Source: Anaerolineales bacterium (GTDB lineage: Bacteria; Chloroflexota; Anaerolineae; 4572-78; NAK82). From it: 11,054 nt of DNA. The notes under the pieces are model-generated. The model was given only the letters and a program-made list of their open reading frames with translations. It made no database searches and was not told where the DNA came from. Of the stretch, positions 6,161-11,054 are shown in pieces. Made by a program: the position numbers and the translations under genes. The DNA lies in contig JAHELX010000146.1 of the NCBI GenBank assembly GCA_024643945.1, positions 1-11,054 of the forward strand, read 5' to 3'. Position 1 is the first letter of the stretch. Every line of letters begins with the position of its first letter.

Positions 6161-7327
6161 GTGGAGAATGAGCGAGGGATCTCACGCGAGGAATTTCTGG
6201 CCCGGCAGGCACGGACCCGCGAACTGGCCGCGGCAGTAGGCTACGCCGGGGTAATGGTCATCGGACGAGCTTTTTACGACCGCACTGGCGCGCTGGCCTA
6301 TCTTACCAATCACTTTCCCCCCTTCCCGGCAACGGAATTCGATGAGGTGACCCGAGGGCTGGGGCACGGCGTCTTCGTTCTGCCGGTCGAAGGGCCGGCC
6401 ATACTGGTGGTCGACGGCGGGTATTACCGGGAGGATCTGATAATCACAGACGAAGTGCGCGTCGCGCCGAACCTGCCGGCCGGGACGGCGGCTGTGTTGG
6501 GAGACCTGAGCCTGGCCTCGGCGCAAGTAGCGTTGGTGGGGGGAGATATACTGCCGCTGGCATTCTTTGGCGACTTGCTGGACGAGGCTCCTGACCTGGA
6601 CCTGTCTGCTGACGAGCGGCTGGTGGCGCAGCAACGGCTGGTGAAAAGCCCAGCCGAACAATCTTTGCTGCGCCGGGCAGCCGAAATCGGCGGGGTTGGC
6701 TTGCAAGCAGCTTGGGAAGCGATACAGCCCGGCGTCACTGAACGCCAGGTGTGTGCCGCGGGAACTGCGGCGGCGCTGACCGCTGGCGCGGACTTCGTGC
6801 GCTATCTGCGTGTCCACTCCGGACCATGGTCGGCCTGGCCCAGCCGCTGGCCCCAGGCAACGGACCGGATTATCGAACCAGGAGATATCGTGACGTTAGA
6901 CATCATCGGTGCTTTCCAGGGTTATGGCTTCGACGTGCTACGCACCACCGTCTGTGGTAACGCAAGCCCCGAAACCCGAGAATTGCTCGAGACGGCACTG
7001 CTAGCGACCGAATGGGCATTGGACGCGGCGCGAGCGGGGGCAACGGCGGAATCTGTGCACCAGGCCGCTTGTGAAGTTATAGAAAAAGCCGGCTTCGGCG
7101 ATCACCTGCCCGGCTTCGTCGGCCACGGCATTGGACTGGAGACGGTAGAAGGTCCGCAATTGCGTCCCGGCGTCAAGACACAGTTGGAGCCCGGAATGGT
7201 TCTCTGCATTGAACCAGGGATTTTCATCCGGGATTTCAGGGGAGCTTGCGTGGAACAGGAAGTGATTGTGGCCGAGAGCGGCCCGCCGGAGCTTATCACG
7301 CCGTTTGAAGTACGGCTATGGCGCTGA
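6161..7327 (+). CDS. M24-family metallopeptidase (Xaa-Pro peptidase type)
   Basis: A 388-residue protein with a creatinase/prolidase N-terminal domain (about 8-150) and a pita-bread M24 catalytic domain (about 160-385). All five metal ligands of the family are visible: Asp247 (TLDIIG), Asp258 (GFDVLR), His322 (VGHGIGLE), Glu351 (CIEPGIF) and Glu365 (CVEQEV). A dinuclear metal enzyme that removes an N-terminal residue before proline, or cleaves X-Pro dipeptides, is expected in the cytoplasm. Some relatives are instead creatinase-like hydrolases, so the substrate is not certain. The GTG start has AGGAGGT (6148-6154) 6 nt upstream. It lies 53 bp after the FHA regulator on the same strand and may be cotranscribed; no clear separate promoter is present. 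An imperfect palindrome ATTGTACACAAT (6122-6133) lies in that gap. The 3' end converges on the flippase gene with 12 bp between. Confidence 0.92.
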   Translation: MENERGISREEFLARQARTRELAAAVGYAGVMVIGRAFYDRTGALAYLTNHFPPFPATEFDEVTRGLGHGVFVLPVEGPAILVVDGGYYREDLIITDEVRVAPNLPAGTAAVLGDLSLASAQVALVGGDILPLAFFGDLLDEAPDLDLSADERLVAQQRLVKSPAEQSLLRRAAEIGGVGLQAAWEAIQPGVTERQVCAAGTAAALTAGADFVRYLRVHSGPWSAWPSRWPQATDRIIEPGDIVTLDIIGAFQGYGFDVLRTTVCGNASPETRELLETALLATEWALDAARAGATAESVHQAACEVIEKAGFGDHLPGFVGHGIGLETVEGPQLRPGVKTQLEPGMVLCIEPGIFIRDFRGACVEQEVIVAESGPPELITPFEVRLWR

Positions 7328-7339
7328 GAAGCTGTTGCC

Positions 7340-8698
7340 TTAACTAGGGGCTGGGGGCTGGGAGCTAGGGGCTGGGTCCGAGGATCTTCGGATTTGTTCA
7401 CTCTCTTCGGCCCCTATTGCGCCTCGGCCCACTTCGACCTCGCCCCATGCCAATCCCTCGGCCAGGAAGGCCCACGCGCCCAGCGCGATCTCCGGCGCTG
7501 CCTGCGAAAAGTGCATCAGCAACGAAAAGGCGGCCGCCTGCTCAGCGAAATCGGGGGCCAGATTGGCGCCAACCGCCGCAAAGCTGAGGCGCAGCGCCAG
7601 CACGCCCATGTATTGCATAATGCCCACGCCTCCAGGTGCACCAGGAATGGTGAGGCCCAACGCCAGCAAGGGCAGCAATAAAAACGGGGCGAAGAGTGGC
7701 ACTGGCGCGCCAAAATCGAAGGCCAACATCACCGGATAAAACGACCAGCCGATAACAAACCAGATTAACACAGATTGCAGCGACACCACCAGCAATTGTC
7801 GGCCATCGCGCAGTACGTGTAGACCATCAGCAAAGGCACGCAACAGGTTCAGGACGCGGGTTGCCCAATTCTCCGGGAGCAACCGCGCGACGATAGACGC
7901 AAACCACACCTGTCGGAAGTAAAAGAGGGACACACCCGACAGGGCACCGACGTAAAAGAGCCCTCCCACGACCCCAATTCGCTTCAGCTCCGGCGATCGG
8001 ACTCCCAGCAATACCACGCCCACCAGCGACAGCAGGATCGTCAGTCCGTCGAAGATACGCTCCACTACCAGAGTAGCAAAGATCGCCGTTTTAGAATTAC
8101 CGGTGGCCCGGCCCAACACGTAAGCCCGCAGGAATTCACCCGCCCGGGCTGGCAATACCATATTGGCCCCAATGCCGATGTTGGCCGCCCGAAAGGCCGG
8201 GCCAAAAGGCACACGTCCCACCGCCCGCAACAACCATTGCCAGCGCCATGTCCGTAAAAACAGGCTGACAACTACCAGCGCGAACGAAGGGAGCAGCATC
8301 CAGTAGTTGGCTTTCGCAAAAGCCGCCAGCATTGAGCTCCATTCGATCTGGCCGAAGACCAGGTCAAGGAAAACCAGGCTAATGCCTACATTCAGGACCA
8401 ACGTTTGCTGCCTGGCGCTTAGCAGCGTCCCACTATGGAGCAGCGTCCCACTATGGGGCAGCGTCCCACCCTGGAGCACCGTCCTGCTACGCGGCAGTCT
8501 CGCCAGCCCGGCCACGGCAGCGAGCCCGAAAACCAGCGCAGCTCCCAGGTGAAACAATCCACCCAGAACCCACCAACGGTAGGCAAAAAAGCTGCCGATC
8601 CCCAACAAGATCAGAATCCGGGCCCAACCTCTGCGCGCTGGTTGGCGCACGCGAAGCTCATCAACTTGCGCGCCGTGAGCACTTCTTGGATACTGCAT
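7340..8698 (-). CDS. Flippase-like integral membrane protein (LPG synthase TM / YbhN family)
   Basis: A 452-residue multi-pass membrane protein. From about residue 100 it matches the lysylphosphatidylglycerol-synthase transmembrane (YbhN/AglD-like) family: FRAANIGIGANMVLPARAGE (169-188) is the signature loop, and APGGVGIMQ (354-362) the C-terminal one. Family members are linked to moving or modifying lipid-linked molecules across the membrane. Residues 1-99 are extra: two membrane helices (about 27-43 and 49-67), then a hexapeptide-repeat stretch (about 73-94). The last 12 residues (DPAPSSQPPAPS) come from a heptamer array. ATG 8698 has AGGTGA (8705-8710) 6 nt upstream. A TTG at 8401 would give a shorter protein of typical family length, so the extension needs proof. 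It follows the methyltransferase on the same strand, and a role in glycolipid export fits the neighbours. Confidence 0.88.
   Translation of the reverse strand: MQYPRSAHGAQVDELRVRQPARRGWARILILLGIGSFFAYRWWVLGGLFHLGAALVFGLAAVAGLARLPRSRTVLQGGTLPHSGTLLHSGTLLSARQQTLVLNVGISLVFLDLVFGQIEWSSMLAAFAKANYWMLLPSFALVVVSLFLRTWRWQWLLRAVGRVPFGPAFRAANIGIGANMVLPARAGEFLRAYVLGRATGNSKTAIFATLVVERIFDGLTILLSLVGVVLLGVRSPELKRIGVVGGLFYVGALSGVSLFYFRQVWFASIVARLLPENWATRVLNLLRAFADGLHVLRDGRQLLVVSLQSVLIWFVIGWSFYPVMLAFDFGAPVPLFAPFLLLPLLALGLTIPGAPGGVGIMQYMGVLALRLSFAAVGANLAPDFAEQAAAFSLLMHFSQAAPEIALGAWAFLAEGLAWGEVEVGRGAIGAEESEQIRRSSDPAPSSQPPAPS
7344..7378. repeat. Heptamer array (CTGGGGG type) at the 3' end of the flippase gene
   Basis: Five consecutive 7-bp units on the plus strand: CTAGGGG, CTGGGGG, CTGGGAG, CTAGGGG, CTGGGTC. 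On the minus strand they encode the last 12 residues of the flippase, a Pro/Ser/Ala tail unlike the rest of the protein, and the stop codon follows 1 nt beyond. The array therefore seems to have replaced or extended the original C terminus. It also fills the short space between two convergent genes. Confidence 0.75.
8421..8492. repeat. 18-bp in-frame tandem repeat inside the flippase gene
   Basis: Units of AGCAGCGTCCCACTATGG: two identical copies (8421-8438, 8439-8456), a third with three or so changes (8457-8474), and a fourth badly decayed (8475-8492). The length is a multiple of three, so the frame is kept. On the minus strand it encodes a hexapeptide repeat close to SGTLLH. It sits exactly between the extra N-terminal helices and the conserved flippase domain. 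Confidence 0.85.
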
Positions 8699-8728
8699 CT
8701 ACCATCACCTCTGAGCAATATGGTCAAA

Positions 8729-8809
8729 CGTGAAACGTGAAACGTATCGCGTATCACACTTTGCGTTCCGCATTTTCCATTTTCACGTTTTACGTTTTAC
8801 GTTTTACGT
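8729..8809. repeat. Long degenerate heptamer array (CGTNNNN) filling the methyltransferase-flippase gap
   Basis: From 8729 the plus strand reads in 7-bp steps: CGTGAAA twice, CGTATCG, CGTATCA, CACTTTG, CGTTCCG, CATTTTC twice (to 8784). One extra A follows at 8785, then CGTTTTA three times and CGT (to 8809). Nearly every unit begins C, then G or A, then T or C. The left units (CGTGAAA) and the right ones (TTTCACG, TTTTACG) are partly complementary, so the RNA could fold back into a stem. The methyltransferase stop codon (8797-8799) and its last few residues come from the array. Confidence 0.8.
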
Positions 8810-9546
8810 TGCACTTCTTTCTGCGCCAGGCAAACCAGGCCGCTGCCAATAGGGAAGGTGCCCCGCCGCAACCACACCGCCTCCAGGCTCAAAACGCCGA
8901 TGAGCGCCTGGTTGAGCCAGCGAGGGAGTGGCTGCAGCTCTACGTCATCAGCAGAAGGGAGCCAGCGCGCCACCAATCGGACAACAACCACCAGCGGCAG
9001 AAGGAGCGCATTGGTGTACGAGAGCTTACACAACCTGAAGCCGACGCCACCCAACATTCGACCGATCTCTCCCAGCGTATAACGGTGCCAGGCATAGTAA
9101 ACTTCGTCGTGCCGACTCCACAGACCGGGTAACGCTGGCTCGGCCAGAAGCAACCAGCCGCCCGGCTGCAGCACGCGCTGACACTCACGCACAACCTGGC
9201 CGTCGTCGACCACCCAGCGATGATACAACACATCAAAGACCGTGACCAGGCTGAAAGTGTTGTCTGGATAGGGCAACGCCAACCCCGACGCCTGAACCAG
9301 GCAGGGCAATCTACGACGGCGAGCGAAATCCAAAGCCACCGGGCTAAGATCTATGCCGGCACTACATCCCCAGCGTGCCAGGAATGCCAGATTGCCCCCA
9401 GTGCCACAACCTACGTCCAGGATAGGCCCCGCCATCTCAGGCGGCATCCATCGCTCAATCAGCGCCCTCACCAACTGCCGCCGACCCACAAACCACCAGT
9501 ACGAGTCTTCCAACTCGTACATCTTTTGGTATTCAGCCCATTCCAT
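8797..9546 (-). CDS. Class I SAM-dependent methyltransferase
   Basis: A 249-residue protein with a class I (Rossmann) methyltransferase domain: motif I DVGCGTGGN (44-52), motif II GIDLSP (64-69), an acidic ALPYPDNTF step (90-98), VFDVLYH (103-109), and the RVLQPGGWLLLAEP strand (124-137). The N terminus, YELEDSYWWFVGRR, is typical of methyltransferases found in surface-glycan clusters. Residues 178-196 are strongly hydrophobic and may touch the membrane. The ATG at 9546 has no clear Shine-Dalgarno. It lies 57 bp after the aminotransferase stop and is probably translated from the same mRNA. The probable substrate is a sugar or lipid-linked glycan, inferred only from neighbours. The final residues (about QRKT) and the stop lie in the heptamer array, so the C terminus has been reshaped. 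Confidence 0.9.
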   Translation of the reverse strand: MEWAEYQKMYELEDSYWWFVGRRQLVRALIERWMPPEMAGPILDVGCGTGGNLAFLARWGCSAGIDLSPVALDFARRRRLPCLVQASGLALPYPDNTFSLVTVFDVLYHRWVVDDGQVVRECQRVLQPGGWLLLAEPALPGLWSRHDEVYYAWHRYTLGEIGRMLGGVGFRLCKLSYTNALLLPLVVVVRLVARWLPSADDVELQPLPRWLNQALIGVLSLEAVWLRRGTFPIGSGLVCLAQKEVQRKT

Positions 9547-9603
9547 ACAAAGAACCAGCGCCAGCAGCTCAGGCGACCGAAGCGGAAAGAGCCACTTGTC
9601 GAC

Positions 9604-10860
9604 TCAATCCGCCGAAGAGAACCTTGCCACCTGTTTATGCGCCTTGCGCACCATCTCAGTAATATAGTCAATTTCGCGAGGGGTCAGGGATGATGCCGAC
9701 GGCAGGTAAAATCCTCGCTGGCACAGCATCTCAGAGATCGGGTAACGCTGCCCCTTAAACGCCTGGTAGTAGATGGGCTGGAGGTGCATCGGGATAAAGA
9801 AGGTGCGGGTCTCGATCCCATGCTCTGCCAAATAGGCCCGCAACTGGTCACGGGTCATGCCAAACTCATCTTCGACCAGGATAGAATACATCCAGAAGAC
9901 GCTCTTGGCCCAGTCGGCTTCCGGCGGCGTGACGATGCCAGGGATGGATTGGAGTGCGGCTGTATAGCGCGCCGCGTTGGCGCGCCGCGCTCGCACGAAC
10001 GACTGCATCTGCTCCGTCTGCGCCAACCCCACCGCTGCCTGCAAATTGGTCATCCGGTAATTGAAGCCGAGGTACTTGTGCCAAAAATGCCGTTCGTCCG
10101 AAAAGGCGTGGTCGCGTAGATGGCTCGCTAGCTGGGCAATGTCGGGGTCGTCAGTAGTGATCATTCCCCCTTCGCCGGTAGTAATAACCTTGTTGGCGTA
10201 GAAGCTGAAACAGCCAGCGTGCCCCAGTGATCCAGCCCGGCGCCCTTTGTATTCTGCCCCATGGGCTTCGGCCGCATCTTCGATGATGTACAAACCGTGT
10301 CGTTCAGCCAATTCCAGCAGAGGATCCATATCCACCGGATGGCCGTAGGTGTGGACCGGCATCACGACACGGGTGCGGGAGGTGATCTTGTCGGCAACCT
10401 GGTTCAGGTCCATATTCCAGGTGACCGGTTCCGAATCCACCAGCACCGGCGTGGCACCGGTATAAGTGACGGCGTTGATGGTGGCGATCATGGTGAAGGT
10501 AGGCAGGATCACCTCGTCGCCAGGGCCGATACCCAATGTGGCCAGAGCCAGGTGCAGAGCGACGGTGCCATTGACGCAGGCCACGCCGTAGCGCGTGCTG
10601 CAGGCTTCGGCAAAGGCCTCCTCAAAGCGGGGGATGTATTTACCCGCCGACGAGATCCAATTGCTCTCGATGCAATCTAGCACGTACTCAGCTTCGTTGC
10701 CGTTCAGTGTCGGCTCGCAAACAGGGATGATGCGGGTCTGCAAATCCAGCTCGCTGACCGGGATACGCGGGATGCGTACTTGCAATTCCGGGTCGCGACC
10801 AGGGATGACCTTTGCCAGGTCACCCAGGTCTTCAGGTTCGAGCTCAGCAGGTTTTAACAT
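9604..10860 (-). CDS. DegT/DnrJ/EryC1/StrS aminotransferase, perosamine-synthase type
   Basis: A 418-residue PLP-dependent sugar aminotransferase. The conserved series is IPVCEPTLNGNE (45-56), the VNGTVALHLA cofactor loop (96-105), PTFTMIATINAV (120-131), IIEDAAEAHGA (192-202, PLP-ring Asp195), and FSFYANKVITTGEGGM (218-233). In the last, Lys224 should form the Schiff base. The wording of these motifs is closest to GDP-perosamine synthases, which convert GDP-4-keto-6-deoxymannose to GDP-perosamine, but related 4-amino sugars are possible. Residues 1-44 are an acidic, Pro-containing extension not typical of the family. The ATG at 10860 is nevertheless supported by AGGAGA about 9 nt upstream. 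It follows a glycosyltransferase with 54 bp between and precedes a methyltransferase: an amino-sugar glycan cluster. Confidence 0.94.
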   Translation of the reverse strand: MLKPAELEPEDLGDLAKVIPGRDPELQVRIPRIPVSELDLQTRIIPVCEPTLNGNEAEYVLDCIESNWISSAGKYIPRFEEAFAEACSTRYGVACVNGTVALHLALATLGIGPGDEVILPTFTMIATINAVTYTGATPVLVDSEPVTWNMDLNQVADKITSRTRVVMPVHTYGHPVDMDPLLELAERHGLYIIEDAAEAHGAEYKGRRAGSLGHAGCFSFYANKVITTGEGGMITTDDPDIAQLASHLRDHAFSDERHFWHKYLGFNYRMTNLQAAVGLAQTEQMQSFVRARRANAARYTAALQSIPGIVTPPEADWAKSVFWMYSILVEDEFGMTRDQLRAYLAEHGIETRTFFIPMHLQPIYYQAFKGQRYPISEMLCQRGFYLPSASSLTPREIDYITEMVRKAHKQVARFSSAD

Positions 10861-10914
10861 AGATTACTTCTCCTGAGTGAAAGTTGTTGCCTCACTTGAT
10901 TGATTCAACTTGAT

Positions 10915-11054
10915 TCAATTACCCATTGCCAACCGCAAACGCACGATCGTCACCACGTAGTTCCAACCGCGTGTAATATACCCCAGCGGGTTCGTCGCCG
11001 TCTTCGACTCACCCACCTCGCGCGGCACACACACGTACGGAATCTCCTCCACGC
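10915..11054 (-). CDS. GT2-type glycosyltransferase, C-terminal fragment (dolichyl-phosphate-mannose synthase-like)
   Basis: The last 45 codons of a minus-strand gene that enters from the right edge and stops with TGA at 10915-10917. The peptide contains EEIPYVCVPREVGESK, followed by NPLGYITRGWNYVVTIVRLR. The (E)IPxxxxxRxxGxSK pattern followed by a short amphipathic end is the usual C-terminal signature of GT-A family 2 enzymes of the polyprenyl-phosphate glycosyltransferase type. These load a sugar on the lipid carrier at the cytoplasmic face. The catalytic domain is outside the window. It lies 54 bp upstream of the aminotransferase on the same strand and fits one operon. The gap carries a small repeat of TTGAATCAA-like words (10901-10919) whose meaning is unclear. 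Confidence 0.8.
   Translation of the reverse strand, partial: VEEIPYVCVPREVGESKTATNPLGYITRGWNYVVTIVRLRLAMGN

Noticed and set aside
6182..6817. Minus-strand frame of 211 codons
   Set aside because: It is antisense to the M24 peptidase, which has all five metal ligands in the plus frame.
8729..8809. CRISPR-like array
   Set aside because: The units are 7 bp long and contiguous, without spacers, and drift in sequence; no cas genes are present.
9963..9990. Repeated GGCGCGCC-like words in the aminotransferase gene
   Set aside because: They encode an Arg/Ala-rich helix (VRARRANAARY) and are explained by codon choice in GC-rich DNA.

Overview
The window looks like a chromosomal segment of a GC-rich, non-proteobacterial bacterium. 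A filamentous-anoxygenic-type Chloroflexota relative is my best guess. The guess rests on the secreted GH3 protein with a Thr/Pro stalk, the PknB-like kinase beside an FHA regulator, the use of TTG starts, and heptameric intergenic repeats. It is inference from gene style, not from a marker gene. All genes appear intact except the two cut by the window edges. I see no rRNA, tRNA, CRISPR array or insertion sequence.

Left part (1-4317). A cytidylate-kinase-like gene leaves the window on the minus strand, with an extended -10 promoter at 154-162. A roughly 300-bp gap follows, holding a perfect 15-bp inverted repeat (232-246 / 302-316). Then come, on the plus strand, a histidine phosphatase (392-1102), a possible 60-residue membrane protein (1261-1443), and a large secreted, membrane-anchored glycoside hydrolase family 3 protein (1510-4317). 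The latter carries an Ig-like domain, a Thr/Pro stalk and three C-terminal membrane helices.

Middle part (4346-7327). A membrane-tethered PknB-type Ser/Thr kinase (minus) and an FHA-winged-helix regulator (plus) are divergently transcribed from a 76-bp gap. The two form a plausible phosphothreonine-dependent transcription switch. An M24-family metallopeptidase follows the regulator on the same strand.

Right part (7340-11054, minus strand). In transcription order: the 3' end of a GT2 glycosyltransferase, a DegT/DnrJ-type sugar aminotransferase of perosamine-synthase type, a SAM methyltransferase, and a flippase-like integral membrane protein. This reads as part of a glycan or glycolipid assembly cluster: amino-sugar synthesis, lipid-linked glycosyl transfer, methylation and membrane translocation.

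The most unusual signal is a set of three different degenerate 7-bp tandem arrays (5380-5414, 7344-7378, 8729-8809). Each lies at a gene boundary and contributes functional bases: a start-proximal Shine-Dalgarno, a C-terminal tail, and a stop codon. A separate 18-bp in-frame repeat (8421-8492) sits at a domain junction inside the flippase gene.
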